39,584 nucleotides of DNA from Chlamydomonas sphaeroides. Lineage: Eukaryota > Chlorophyta > Chlorophyceae > Chlamydomonadales > Chlamydomonadaceae. Each line of letters starts with the position of its first letter. Position 1 is the first letter of the stretch. Under the pieces are notes generated by a model. The model was not told where the DNA came from, made no database searches, and was given only the letters and a program-made list of their open reading frames with translations. A program made the translations under genes and the position numbers. Location of the stretch: NCBI GenBank assembly GCA_001662425.1, contig BDDC01000758.1:1-39584 (forward strand). Direction: 5' to 3'. This document shows positions 11,472-23,000 of the stretch, in pieces.

Positions 11472-12387
11472 GGGCCAGGGTGCTCGGGGCGCTGGTCAGG
11501 TTGTGGGCTGGCGTCCGTGTGCGCTTGGGCAGCCGGGGTTGGGGTAGCGGTGGCAAGGCAGCAGGTGGCGGACTGGCGACAAGGCGGAGGCTGCCGCCGT
11601 TCCTCGTACGGCATGTGCCGCAGGAGGCAAGCTGGCTTCCAGCGGTGGCCTCGCAGGCTGCCGCTGGCCTTTGCGGCAGGCTTTGCGTCGGCCGGCGGCA
11701 CCTTATGTGGGCTGGCGCTGGGCGCAGTAGCCGGTCCGAAGTATAAAGGCTCAATACAGGTGCACGCCCACCTTGTACAGCATTCACTCCTGCAGGAGCT
11801 CCGCTTGCGCGCCAATGCCCGCCAGCCCACCAACCCTCAGCCCACGCGGACGCTGAAGGTAGCTGGAATGCTGATACCTGCTCGGGGAGGCGCAGAGCAA
11901 TGCAGACAGTGTGTCTTGTACGCGGGTATCGTATGGTGTGTCCCAGACTGGCGACGCGAGTTGCATGCGACGGACCTGCTGGCTCGCGCGCCCGCCACAC
12001 TGCGGAGGCCGATCAACAGGGTTTTGACCGTTGGGTGATCGTTTTGCTGCAGCCGGGTATGTGTCTCGACATGGGCCGGGACTGAGTTGCGGCCGGGCCT
12101 GGCGGCTATCTGACATGGCGCGGCACAAGTGCGGACGTGACCCCGCGGTTCCCTTCACTCATGCCTCTGCTGCTGCGTGTGAGCGGCTTGGCTGGATGCG
12201 CTGAGTGGGAGCAGGCAAGCTGGGGTCGGCGAGAGGAGCGCGAGGAACCAGCGGTGATGGGCGTTGGCGGCTTACATACCAGGCCGCGCACGTGGCAGTC
12301 ACGCCAACGCTGGCACGACTGCTGGAGAGAGGCCCACCGGCGAGCTCTCCCTCCTACCGCAAAGTCCTGCCATCCATGCCATTGTAA
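11472..12387 (+). other. Long 3' UTR of the Rtt106-like gene
   Basis: About 900 bases without coding evidence follow the stop codon before the first TGTAA. An unannotated small gene cannot be excluded, but no frame here looks like protein. Confidence 0.4.
12383..12387 (+). terminator. Poly(A) signal TGTAA
   Basis: First TGTAA found downstream of the Rtt106-like stop codon. A second copy on this strand is at 12732-12736 and may be an alternative. Confidence 0.45.
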
Positions 12388-12748
12388 ATATCCAGAAGGT
12401 CGCCCAACTAAAGGCAATAGGTGTGTTTGGGTATCTGCCGCTCTGCCCTTGCGAACCACGCCAGGCCCTAGCCGGGGCCCTTCGGTGGCGCCACAGCTTA
12501 CGCCCTGCTGGGAAGTAGGGCACTGTCGGGGCCGGGCAGGCCACCACAACGCACGCGCCCGCGCCTCCCTACGCCCCAAAATCGAAGAAATCCTGGATAC
12601 ATACCAGCAGCAATAGCAAACATAACTGCAATGAAAGCGGCCCTGCGGCCACAACCAGCATCAAGCCCCGGGTTTTAAGTACGGCGCAGGGGATTTCGGA
12701 CAAAGAGGTCTAGGGGGTCCAATAGTCACGTTGTAAGCTGAGCGCGCC

Positions 12749-12753
12749 TTACA
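12749..12753 (-). terminator. Poly(A) signal TGTAA (minus strand)
   Basis: TTACA on the plus strand reads TGTAA on the minus strand. It lies 467 bases downstream of the likely stop of the minus-strand locus at 13220-14674 and would end that transcript. Confidence 0.4.
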
Positions 12754-12892
12754 CAAGGAGGCCTTGTACAGTCGCACGACGGGGGAGCGGCGGCATCCAG
12801 TCGCCCCCTCCGGTTCACGTCCAACGGCGCAATCACAGCGCCGCCCATGCTAGATAGGTCAGGACGGCACAAGTATGGGTGCCGTCCTCCAT

Positions 12893-12944
12893 GAATGCGA
12901 CAACCGCTTTAAAGCTATGAATACGACAACCGCTCTGAAGCTAT
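12893..12944. repeat. 26-bp direct tandem duplication
   Basis: Two adjacent copies starting GAAT(G/A)CGACAACCGCT and ending GAAGCTAT or TAAAGCTAT, at 12893-12918 and 12919-12944, with a few mismatches. The lower GC content sets it apart from the surroundings. Confidence 0.85.
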
Positions 12945-13052
12945 GGAAAGGGGGATGCTATGGGCAGGTGAGCACGTAACCAGGGGGTACGTGCCCCTGT
13001 ACGCAACCAAGGGTAATGTGCCCCTGCACACAACTATGAGGCGCTACATCGG

Positions 13053-13084
13053 GTGATCACATGCTACCTCAATCATGTGATCAC
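13053..13084. repeat. Inverted repeat with 11-base arms
   Basis: GTGATCACATG at 13053-13063 and CATGTGATCAC at 13074-13084 are exact reverse complements separated by 10 bases. Each arm also contains the palindrome TGATCA. It can form a hairpin in either strand. Confidence 0.8.
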
Positions 13085-13219
13085 AACCTATAAGGGGCAA
13101 AATCCAAAACCTAATCACACGCTACCACGACGCGGCTCCAGCCCATCGCTCGCAAGTTGTCAATCCCTCCTACACGTCCGCGTACTGTCCACCTGCCCGC
13201 CAACCCGCCCTCGTGCCAG

Positions 13220-14674
13220 CTAGGCAGCCTGCCAGCCTGCCAGCAAGCCTGCCAGCCTGCCAGCAAGCCTGCCCGCCTTTGCGCCCTCGAGGCAACACGC
13301 TCGAGCCGTGCGGGGCGGCGCCGGCAGCGCCACCCCGTGCGCCTCGAGGAAGGCCGCGTCCGCCAGCAGCTGCCGCATCTCACCCAGGCCGCTGCACTGC
13401 ATGTGGCGCCGGCGGTGGCGGCCGCCCATGACCAGCACGGCGGCGGGGATGCGAAGCACGCCGTCGCACTGCGGCCGGTGGGGCGAGGGGGGAAGGGGCG
13501 AGGGGGAAACGAGCGGTGACGAACGGGTACGCACACGCACATCCGTACACGCTGGCTTCCCAGTTTTGCTCTCGTCTCAGCGCCTCTCGCCACCGCGTAT
13601 ATATGACAACCCGTCAGCGTGTCGCTCGCGCACCTCAAGGCGGCGGACCGGCTTGGCGTGGGCGTTGGCGTCTTGCGCGGCGCACTTTAGGACGGCAGCC
13701 GTGACCACGACTAGCGCGAACGAGATGCCAGGATACTGGTTGACAACCGTTGGTTGACCACCGTCGCTAGCAAGGTATGCGGCAGCGTGGAGCGCAACAG
13801 CCGCCAAGAAGTTGTTCGCCGACTTGGCAGCGTTGTGATGCCCAAACTGCTCGAGAGAGTGAAGCTCGACTGCATTCAGACATCCTCGCTCCACGATGAC
13901 ACTGGCATTGGGCCGGCAGGTGGTGGTTGGGGCTGCCGAAGTAACCGCGGGCCCCTCATCATGCGAGTGGCGTGCAAAGTTCATACAGAGCGAAGATTAC
14001 TGAAACTCAAGGGTTAAGCGCTTCGGGCGTTGATTGACGACCAGACGGGCGGATCGGGCTCAGTGCGACAGCTGTCGCGCAGATGATCGGGGCCGCGGGG
14101 GGCACGGCCACATGTCGACAACAGCCAACAAATATGCGCCGAGACAAACCTGGCACACATGTCCTCTTACCTTGATTGCCTCCATGGTGGTCGATTCCGG
14201 GCGCGGCGCAGCCTCCAGCGTGGGGATGCCTGGGGACAGCCGGCATGCCCTCAGGCCACTTCAAGCTCTGGGCCGCCCAAGCCGCCATTGCTGAGATGTC
14301 CAGCAGAGAGATGCCTGAAGTCATTCCGAATACCAGGGTGGTGATTACCACTTGATAGCGCACAAAATGGCGACGAACAAGGCAAGCAGGAGCCGAGACT
14401 CCTCCTCCGCTTTCTTTGAACGCTCCGTGGCCTGCTGGGTTTCCTCCAGCTCAAAGCGAGGCGCCTGCATCACGCGCGGAGGCTCTCTGCGAGCGGCGCG
14501 CTTCTGCGGCGGGGCTGTCCGCCGGCTGCTCGTGGGCGTTGCGGCCTGCGCAGGCCGCACGGGCCTGAGGGCTAGCTGCTGCTGTTGCTGCTGCTGCGAT
14601 GGGCTGCCGGTCACGCTCAGGCAGCGAACGCCCGGGCCAGTCTTCAACGTGGAGTACATTATTGAGCTCTGCAC
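13220..14674 (-). CDS. Tentative minus-strand gene for a putative membrane protein; exon structure unresolved
   Basis: Several stretches on the minus strand look like real protein. An opening from 14674 reads like an organelle-targeting leader (poly-Gln, Arg/Ser/Pro-rich), then a charged helix and the hydrophobic RLLLALFVAILCAI. A possible exon in the 14180-14240 area reads GIPTLEAAPRPESTTMEAIK and ends at a strong donor (AAG/GTAAGA). The stretch 13640-13850 contains FGHHNAAKSANNFLAAVAL and a hydrophobic segment ISFALVVVTAAVLKCAA. The last piece, 13220-13471, begins CDGVLRIPAAVLVMGG and ends in Gly/Ala/Leu-rich repeats. The last junction (GAG/GTGCGC to CCGCAG) and the middle one keep phase, but I could not join the first piece to the second in phase. 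An intervening exon, a sequence error or a decayed gene would all explain this. Function unknown. Confidence 0.4.
13227..13266. repeat. 20-bp tandem repeat, two copies
   Basis: The unit GCCTGCCAGCCTGCCAGCAA occurs at 13227-13246 and 13247-13266, with a partial third copy after it. In the tentative minus-strand reading it encodes the Leu/Ala/Gly-rich C-terminus. Confidence 0.9.
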
Positions 14675-15681
14675 GTCAACCGAGCTTCAGTCTGCTCGTG
14701 ATGAGCTCGTGTGTGTGACAGGACCAAACGACTGTGCTGTGGAGTCGGGCCAGGGGCTTTTTGGGTCACCTCGGAACGCGGCGGCCCATCTCGGGATGTC
14801 CGGGAGCAAGCAGTTCTGCTCCCTAGCCGCACCACAGCGCGCTGGCAGATGCGTTGCATGGTCCTCATTAAACACGAAAGCCCCGTGCGCGTGGAAAGCT
14901 GTGGGCCCTGGTTGGCGAGGGGTCTGGCAAAGGCGTCGCAGCATGCTACTGCGGCTGCTGCTGGCTAGCCCATGGCTTGAACTTGATGGCTGCTTCTGCT
15001 TTTTGGCACCGGCAAGCGCAGAGGCGTCGCGCTAGGTACCGACCCGCGGCTGACCCGCGCCAGGGGTGATGACCCGCGCTGAGCGCCGTGCCCGCCGCGC
15101 GGACCCCCCCCTCCCCCGGACTCCGGGGTCGGCCCGCGCGTGGCCGACCCACGGTGCGCAGCCTCGCCGTGTCCACTTCTTCGCCTGTGTGCTGTCCCTC
15201 ATCGCCCATCCACGTGCCCGGCTAGCCCGGCTCATCAATCGTCCCAACCCCCCGAGTACGCTTGCTGCCGAGCTGTCCATGGTCAGAGCTGCGCCAGTGT
15301 CAAGCAATAATTAGGAATATTTCTGGCCTTGCTTGCCTGTGACGTGGGCCATCAGTACGCACAGTATGCATACCCTAGGCTGTACACCTACAGGAGCAGG
15401 GGAGCGAGACGCAGCACCCGACCTGCCGCAGCACGCAGACCTTCATATACGATGCACATCTGGCTCTCGCTTCGGCTTGCTGCCGCCCTGCATCGTAAGG
15501 TCTGGCGCGGAACAGGACCCGCCCAAGGTGTGGCGGGAACACCCCCACCACACCATATATACCACTCCCGTAGCTCCGTGAAGCATCTCGAGAGACCTCT
15601 TGCTTGTAGCAGGCACTCCTGTTACATTTGGTAGCGAAACCACACAAGGTGCAGCGGGGTTAGTTGTTGCGCGAGATATTC

Positions 15682-15716
<35 letters not shown>

Positions 15717-17227
15717 ATAAAAACGGAAACCGAGCAAAGAAAACAGGAAAGCAGGAAACAGGAACCGAGTCAAAGTGCCAAACGGCGCAAGGCACTAAAA
15801 TCGATGGGGCCCTCAGCAGATCTTCCACCCTAACGTCGGGGCACAGCGGGACCGAACAGATCCAAACTGCCTCCTCCATCCCCCCAACACGGCAGCCTCC
15901 CTATACCAACCCTTATGTGCACACGACATGCGGTTGCAATCAGAAGCGCCTGGCAATAGTTCAAAGCTCCTCCTGCGGTGTGCGGTCGCAGGCGTGGCCT
16001 AGCTGTTACTATTACTGTTACACCGCAAAGCGGAGGTCGCCGTTTCACAGCCAGGGGGGCCCTCGGCTCCTCAGCGCTACGGTCCGCCTATTCCACGCAC
16101 ACATGGCCCCAGCACACATGGCCCCACGGCGACCCTTGGAGGGTCATAGGTCGATGTGTCTTGAGAAGCTTGGGACATGTTCGTGGAGCAAATTATCACA
16201 ACAGCTACGATCTGAGCGGTGTGCTGGGCCATTCAAGGGCCCCAGGGGGCGCCTGGAGGCCCTTGTCGGGTGCCGAACTTAGACCGGACCTAAGTACCTA
16301 GAGCGTAGTCCGGGGACGTGCAGGTGAATCGGCAGTAGTCTGGTGTGAGGCAGCGGGTGGGCGTGAGAGTTGTGAAGCGCAGTTGCGGTGTGTTACAGAG
16401 GCAGGGCCCAGGCAGGGCCGAGGGCCATGGCTGCGAGCAGTCAACCAGAGGACATACAGGAATGAGCACACGCCCGGACGCGTCAGATGCAAGAACAGGC
16501 GGCAGGCAGGATCCTGCAGGATTCCATATCAGGCAGGACTCCCCCCCACCGCGAATATGAAGGAGCAGCACGCACAGCACGCATGGTACCCACCCCGACT
16601 ATGTGTGTTCAACTTTTAGGGCCGAAATAGAGGAAATGTGTGCAGTCAGGACGGCTGTCCCGTCACACGGTTGGCTCTGCGGGCGCCATGTGCGCGCCAT
16701 GGGGCACACCCCGTTGGGGAGGGGAGTTTGAGGGGAGGGGCCTCCCTCCCCTCACAGGTTCGGCAATGCGCGCGCGGCGGGCCCCTTTTGGTGTGGAGCA
16801 GGGGAGCTCCCCTGTTGTGGCCTGCCTGCCGTAACCTTTCGTCCCAGACTACGCAGGAGATGTCGATGAATTCACGTTTTCGCAGGTTACAGATATTCCC
16901 TCTTTGACTTCGTTCTAGCTTATCGTTAACCTGTATCTGCAATCCTGCGAACCCGACAATTTACCCACTGAGGTGTGGGTCGCGAGGCGGATAGCTGTGA
17001 TCTCAAACCCAAGCGTGTTGCTTGGTGGAAAGCTTGAAGAACTGTTGAACGCTGGGCCACATGGCGGGTGCTGGGGGGCTGGGGTATCGGCACCGGGTCG
17101 GCACGGGTATCGGCACGGCAGGGCACGGCTTCCGTGACGGGTACGGCGACTGCGCAGGAACGCGCTTGCCAGCTCTACCACAGCGCACCCATCACCGGCC
17201 TTCGTATTTACATACAAGACAACAAAC
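14675..17227. other. Gene-poor stretch upstream of the IPI1/TEX10 gene
   Basis: I found no convincing gene in these 2.5 kb. A minus-strand frame near 15032-15307 starts like a signal-rich leader but cannot be connected to anything. The stretch holds the GA microsatellite at 15684. The right end should carry the promoter and 5' UTR of the gene starting at 17228. Confidence 0.4.
15684..15711. repeat. (GA)14 microsatellite
   Basis: Fourteen perfect GA dinucleotides, followed by an A-rich tract with AAATAAAAA. Confidence 0.97.
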
Positions 17228-20200
17228 ATGGGCAAGCCCAAGAAGAGAACGAAGAACCCGGGCGTGGGAGTCGACTTCAAGCGCGTTAAGCACAAAGTTG
17301 GCAAGAAGCTTCCAAAGGCCCAAAATGAGACGAATACGGATTTTATGTCCAAGAGCATCAACCTGCCAAGCCAGGCAGTGCGCGAGGACCGCAGCGGCGT
17401 CGCCGTCAACTACCAGAACCTCACGCTCAAGGTGCGGGTCGCCCTCTTGCTTGGATGGCTGAAGTAATGTCGTTGCTAGACAGCTGGCCCTGCGAGCGCC
17501 GCCGCGAAGAGCGCATGCCCAGTATCGTTGCCTGCTCATCTTGCAGGAGCTGCTCAACCAAACCTCGCACCACAATGACAAGTCGCGGAAACACTCGCTC
17601 GTCGGCCTGGGAGACCTTATCAGCCGTCACCCCGAGCAGCTCCGGCTGCATGCAGCGCAGGTATGGGCTGCCATTCTTCGCTTACTAAATGTACTGTATC
17701 AAGAAGCTGTGCATCCTCCTAGGCGCTGCAGTCGCCCAGGGTCCTGATACCCGACATCACCCTGACGTGCCCTTTCCCAGGTCCTCGGCACGCTTGCGGA
17801 GCGCATCGTGGACGGCGACGGCCCCGTCCGCGCCGCCCTCCGGACGCTGTTGGGCGAACACGTGCTGCCTGTGCTGGGGCCTGACGCGCTCCGGCCGTTC
17901 ATGCCCGTCGTGATGGCGCACGTGTGCGGGTGCGTTGCCATCCCAGCCGTCTGCTGCTCTCCCGACCTTCAACGCCTTCCCAAAGTCCTGCCGAGCCGCG
18001 CTCACCATTGCTGAGCCATACGGCACTGACCCCCCACCTCGCAGCGCCATGACGCACCTCAGCCTGGACGTCCGCAACGACGCCCTCCTGTTCCTGGACA
18101 TCCTGGTGAGCCAAGCGCCGCCAGCCAGCCCACCCCAACCCCAACCCCAACCCCAACCCCAACCCCAACCCCAACCCCAACCCCAACCCCAACCCCACGG
18201 CTTCTATCCCGACCGCGGCCAGCCCACCCGCAAACCCGCCCAAGTTCACCAAACCCCCGCCAATCCCAAACCACCCCAACCACCCCAACTCCCAACCGCC
18301 CAGATGGACCACGTGCCCCGCCTGGTGGTTGACGGCGGCTTCCTGGCGCCCTGCCTGGCCCACTTCTGCGACCTCTTCTCCGCACCGCACCGCAGCCGCA
18401 CCATCCGCTCCCAGTCGCTCGCGGCCCTGGCTAAGCTGCTCAGCGCGCTCACCGCCTTCCTGCAGCGCGCCTTCCCGGGCTCCGCCGTGCCCGCCGGCGC
18501 CAGCTCGAGCGCCGCCGACGCCGGGGAAGAGGCCGGCGCGGCGGCCGCGGGCCCCGGCCCCGGCAGCCTCCGGCAGCAGCAGCAGCAGCAGCCCTCGGCG
18601 CAGCGCGGGGCGGGCAGGGCCGGCGGCTGGGCGCTGCTCGGCGCGGACCGCGCGCGGCGGCCGGCGCGCAGCGGCGGGGAGCTGCTGGGCACCCTGGAGG
18701 AGCTGTTCAAAGCGGCAGCGGCGGCTACAAAGGCGGCGAGGCCACGGAAAGGCAAGCCCGGGGCCGGCGGCGCTGGCGGCGGCGTCGACAAGGGCGGCAA
18801 GGGCAAGAAGGGCCGCGGCAGCATCAGCACCTCGGAGGCCGCCACCAGCTCCCACAACGTCGGCGGCACCGGCGGCAAGGGCGTAGCCGCCGCGGCGGCG
18901 GCGCTGGCGGCGGTGTCCTCGCCCGCCGCAGCGGCGGCGGCCGTGGCCGCCGGCGGCGGCAACCTCGCGTCGCCGTCGGCCGCCGCGGCGGCGGCGGCGG
19001 CGGGCGCGCTCGGAGCGACGACGACGATGGCGGCGGCGCTGGCCGCCGCCGCCGACGTGCGCGCGAGCGCGCTGCGACTGGTGGCTCTGCTCATGGAGGC
19101 GTGGTTGGAGTGTGACCCCAGCAAGCTGCCGACGGCGCCGGAGCTGGACCAGGCCGCGGCCCTGGCCATGATCGCCTCCGCCACCAACACCCTGGTCGAC
19201 CGCCTGCTGCTGCAGCCGGAGGCCGCCGAGCCGGTGGCCAGCGCCGCCGCCGCCGCCGCTGGCGATGGCGCGCCGACGGCGGCGGCGGCGCGTGCGGCGC
19301 TCATGGCGCAGCTGGCGGAGCTCATCGGGCGGCGGATGGGGTCGAGCTTCCCGGCGACGCTGCCGCCGGTGCGGCCGCCGGCGGCGGTGGTCGAGGCGCT
19401 GGTGCGCCTCAACCTGCAGACGGCGGAGCTGCTGACCCGCTTCCTGCCGCTGGCGGCGACGCCAGCCGCCGCCGCCGCGCCCGCGGCGGCGCCGATGCTG
19501 CCATGGGCGCCGACGCTCGTCGCGTACTACGCTGGGGTTCTGGAGGCGGGGGTGGTGCTGCCGGAGGCGGCAGGCACGCTGGCCGACGCGTCAGCTGGCG
19601 TCGCGCTGCCGCCGGGCGCCTCGGACGCGGTGCTGGCGGCGGTGGCGTCGGCCGTGACGGCGCTGGCGGCGCCCGAGCCGGCGGCGGCGCAGCGGCTGAT
19701 GTCGGCGGCGGCGGCGTTCGCGGAGCGGCAGCCACCGCGATCGCCGGCACGGGTAGCGGCGCTGCGGATGCAGCACGGGCTGCTCAAGGCGGCCCTGGCA
19801 GGTGCGGCCCCCCACCCCCGGCGCTGCCACGGTGCACTCTCCCCTCCCCTCCAGAATCTGGCAGGCCCCACCTGCTGCGCCACCCCTAGCCTCGCGGTGC
19901 AGCTTGCTGCCATAAACGCGACCGCACCCCGTAGCTCGGCGTCTGACCCACTTTGGCAGCTTATCGGTATTGGTCAGCACGCACCCAACGTATGCCCGGC
20001 CCATGCCCCGACCTCCGCCCCCTCTGCCGCGCTCCGCAGGCCGGCTGTTCCTGGAGGACGGCCTGGTGGCGGGCTGGCTCGCGCCGCTGCCCAAGCTGCT
20101 GTGGGAGGCGGGCGCCGCGGCGCCCGAGGCCTCGGCGGCGGCGCTGGCGCTGCTCATGGACGCGGCGCGCTTCGCGGCTCCAGGTGGGTGGCGGCGAGGG

Positions 20201-21717
20201 GCGGCGGGGGCGCTCCGAGGCTAACTGAGCTGTGCCTGCCTTGAAGCGATCGCGACCGCTCCTGCCACCTGCCCCACGCCGAGCGCTGCGCCTTTCCTTC
20301 CTCCCCTGGCCCCTTCTCTGCCGCCAGGCTCCTCCATGGCTGCCCACCTGCGCACCACGCTGCAGCCCCAGCTGGCGCCGCTGTTCGCTGCGCAGCTGCC
20401 GCCCAAGGCAGCCAAGCGCGCGCTGGCGGCCTTTGCCGCCGCCGCCGGCGTGGCGCCTGCCGGGTGCGGCGAGGCGCAGGTGCTGGTGCTGGTGCCGGGC
20501 GTGGCGGCGAGGCTGCCGGGGCCGGTGGCGGCGGGCCTCGTGGACCTGCTATACCACACCGGTGAGGCCGGGCGGCGTGCGTGCGTTGTGAACCGGTAGG
20601 AGCTATGTCGCTCGGTGTCTAACGCCCTGCTGGCGGCGGCCCTGCAGAACGGGTGGATGAGCCGAGGAGGCCGCCGCGGTCCCTACTCACACCCGCTCGT
20701 GCCTGCGTCGGCTCCCGCCGCGCCCATCCTCACCGCTTCCCTGCGCCGCCGCGCCTCCTTCCCTCCGCCCATGCAGGCGCTCCCGGAGCGGGGCTGCTCA
20801 AGGCCCTTGCGGCCGCGCTCTCCTCGGCCGCGCTGCCGCAGCCCCTGGCGCTGCGCCTGCTTGACGTGCTGATGGCCCGCATGGGAGCAGGCGGCGCCGA
20901 TGGCGCCGACGCCACCGACGCCGCCCTTGCCGCCAGCTGGCTGCTGTCGCTGCTCTTCGGACCACAGCACGGCCAGCTGGTGCTCTCGCCCGACGGCGCG
21001 GACCTGACGCTGGCCTGGCGGCAGCGGCGGCAGCTGGTGGACGCCGCCGTGCGAGGCGTGGGCCAGCTTGGCGGCGCCGCCGCGCTGCTGGCAGTGCTGA
21101 CGGCGCCGCTGGCGGCGCTGCCGCTGGCGGAGGCGGCCAGCGCCGGCGCGCCGGCGGCGCGCGTGCAGCGGTACAGCCTGGTCAAGCTGGTGGCGGCGGC
21201 CGCGGCGGAGGCGCAACGGGGTGGCGCGGCGGAGGCGGCGGCGCCGCCGGGGCTGCCGGCGGCGGCGGCGCTGTGTGCGATGGAACTCGGCGCAATGGTA
21301 GGCGGCGGCGGGCCGGAGGAGGAGGAGGACGAGGACGCGGCGGCGGTGCAGGGCCCGGTACTGCAGCTGCTGTCGTCGCAACCGGGGCTGGTGATGCCGG
21401 TCCTGCAGCAGCTGACGGCGCTGCTGGTGGCGCCGCCGCGCGGCTCGGCGCCGGCGGCGGTCGGGCGGCTGCCTGTGCACGCGGCGGCGCTGGCGGGGCT
21501 GCAGCTGGCGACGGCGGCGGTGCGGCGGGCGCCCGTCCGGGCGGCGCTGGCTGGCGCGGCTGGGCGGGAGGGGCTGACGGCGGCGGCCGGGGCCCTGGCG
21601 GCGGCGGTGAAGGGCCTGCCGGCGGCAGCTGGCGACGCTGCTGCTGCGGCGGCGGCTTGTGGGCCAGAGGCGCAGAGGCTGGTGCAGATGGTGGCGGACT
21701 TGTGCGGGGCTGAGTGA
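17228..21717 (+). CDS. IPI1: TEX10/IPI1 homologue, Rix1-complex subunit for 60S ribosome assembly
   Basis: Eight exons, 17228-17431, 17547-17660, 17781-17929, 18045-18105, 18304-19801, 20040-20183, 20328-20561 and 20777-21717, join in phase to about 1114 residues. Family members work in the nucleolus and nucleoplasm with Rix1 and Ipi3 in maturation of pre-60S particles. The diagnostic N-terminus is here: a Lys-rich start (MGKPKKRTKNPGVGVDF), then KVGKKLPKAQNET, SINLPSQ, LLNQTSHHNDKSRKHSLVGL and HPEQLRLHAAQV. HEAT-like helices follow, with MTHLSLDVRNDALLFLDIL and SRTIRSQSLAALAKLL. Residues about 240-400 (inside exon 5) are an Ala/Gly/Ser/Lys-rich low-complexity insertion with a Gln run. The remainder is Ala/Leu-rich helical sequence without clear motifs. 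Intron 4 carries a CCCCAA array and is stop-free. Length is near the human TEX10 size rather than the much shorter yeast Ipi1. The N-terminal identification is firm; the last 400 residues are supported mainly by phase and composition. Confidence 0.88.
18133..18192 (+). repeat. (CCCCAA)10 array in intron 4 of the IPI1 gene
   Basis: Ten perfect hexamers, ending in a variant CCCCAC. The other strand reads TTGGGG repeats. The host intron 18106-18303 is 198 bases and has no in-frame stop. Confidence 0.95.
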
Positions 21718-23000
21718 GCGGTGGCATGGCAGAGCGGCAGCAGCAGCGGCGTGCGTTAGGAGGTATGGTCCTGCCGTTTCAGGCAGTTCGGGCGGCGAAG
21801 TCCGGCACGTGGGCGGAGGGCGCGGATGTCGGTGTGCCCAAGACCCCTCAAATAGTCCAAGCTATCACCGCATATTAACCGACTGTTTGCGTCTTGTCAG
21901 GGTGGCCTCTTTTTGGGGGCAAGCCATGCACCCATGCGCAGCTGGGGAAGTTTGAGTGGGGCCAAGGCTGTGTTACAAGAGTCGACGGAGTCCCCACGAG
22001 AAAGCCTACACCAAGTTGCAGAGAAGAGAAAGACCAGCACAGAGAATGGAAAGACCAGCGCAATCGGCGCCGGACAAGACGCGGGAAGAGAATGGCGCAT
22101 ACGGCATACCCCTGTGCAAAAAGGAAGAGCAATGGAAAAGTGTCGTAGACGACATGATGATAGCGCCCATGCATGGCACGACACGGTACTTGGACGAGGA
22201 GCATATGCGGCTGTGCGATAGAGATGTGTGGCAGCGTGTGCCAGCAAGATGCGGCGCACCCAACGCCAGACAGAAAGGCAAGAACAACGCTGGCCGGCCG
22301 CCGACACAGCGAAGAACGCGGCGGCCAGGCCATGCGTACACGCAAGACACGTAAGACACGTAACGGCCCACATCCCATCTCGCTGTGAGCACAAGAGCTA
22401 CCGTACCTCCGCACGCCTGCGCTACCGCACCGCTTGGGCCGCTTGGGCCGCGCGGCACTGCGCCTGGGGGACCAAGCAGCTGCCCGACCCCCGCCCCCTC
22501 TGCCTCCCTCCTACCGGAACGCCCCCTGCTGCTAGTAGCCCCCGCCCCCGCGCTCATCTGTACAGCTGCCTCTGCCGCCGGACCCCGGCACCCAAAAAAG
22601 AGCTTCCTGCCGCCGCCGCGCCGCCTGACTTCTGCCTGCAGCAAGACCCTGCGGCACCCGGGCGCTTCGCAGCGCACCGCGGCCTCCCTCCTGCCGCCGC
22701 CACGCACCCACGTCCACATTCGCATCCAGCCACACCCCGCTATGGCCACATCGCCCATGCAAAGCTCAGCTCGAGCTCCTCGCCTCCTCACACACAGCAC
22801 GGGCACAGCCTGTCCGTCGCCCCCACCAGTGACACACCGCCGCCGATGACGGCCGCATCCGCCCTTACGCCGCGCGCAAGCCTCCTCAGCCCGCCGCTCG
22901 CCGCCATGCGAGCACCGCCGCCACCGCGGCTCGGCGCTCCGGTCCCATGAACGCATGGCCCAACGTCGATCCCACATCCCCTTGCCGCCGCCGGGGGTGC
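21718..23000. other. Convergent 3' region between the IPI1 gene and the minus-strand gene at 23001
   Basis: No coding evidence was found. The region should hold both 3' UTRs. A minus-strand TGTAA lies at 21973-21977. No TGTAA was found on the plus strand, so the end of the IPI1 transcript is unclear. Confidence 0.45.
21973..21977 (-). terminator. Poly(A) signal TGTAA (minus strand)
   Basis: TTACA on the plus strand, about 1 kb downstream of the stop codon at 23001. It is the candidate end signal of the 23001-26568 gene. Confidence 0.35.

Larger units (their letters stand above)
12388..13219. other. Intergenic region between convergent transcripts
   Basis: No coding evidence. It holds a plus-strand TGTAA (12732) beside a minus-strand TGTAA (12749-12753), a 26-base tandem duplication, an imperfect duplication around GTGCCCCTG (about 12978-13031) and an inverted repeat built on TGATCA. 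Confidence 0.5.

Noticed and set aside
15684..15711. GA repeat as a regulatory GAGA element
   Set aside because: It is a plain microsatellite more than 1.5 kb from the nearest start codon, with nothing else to support a role.
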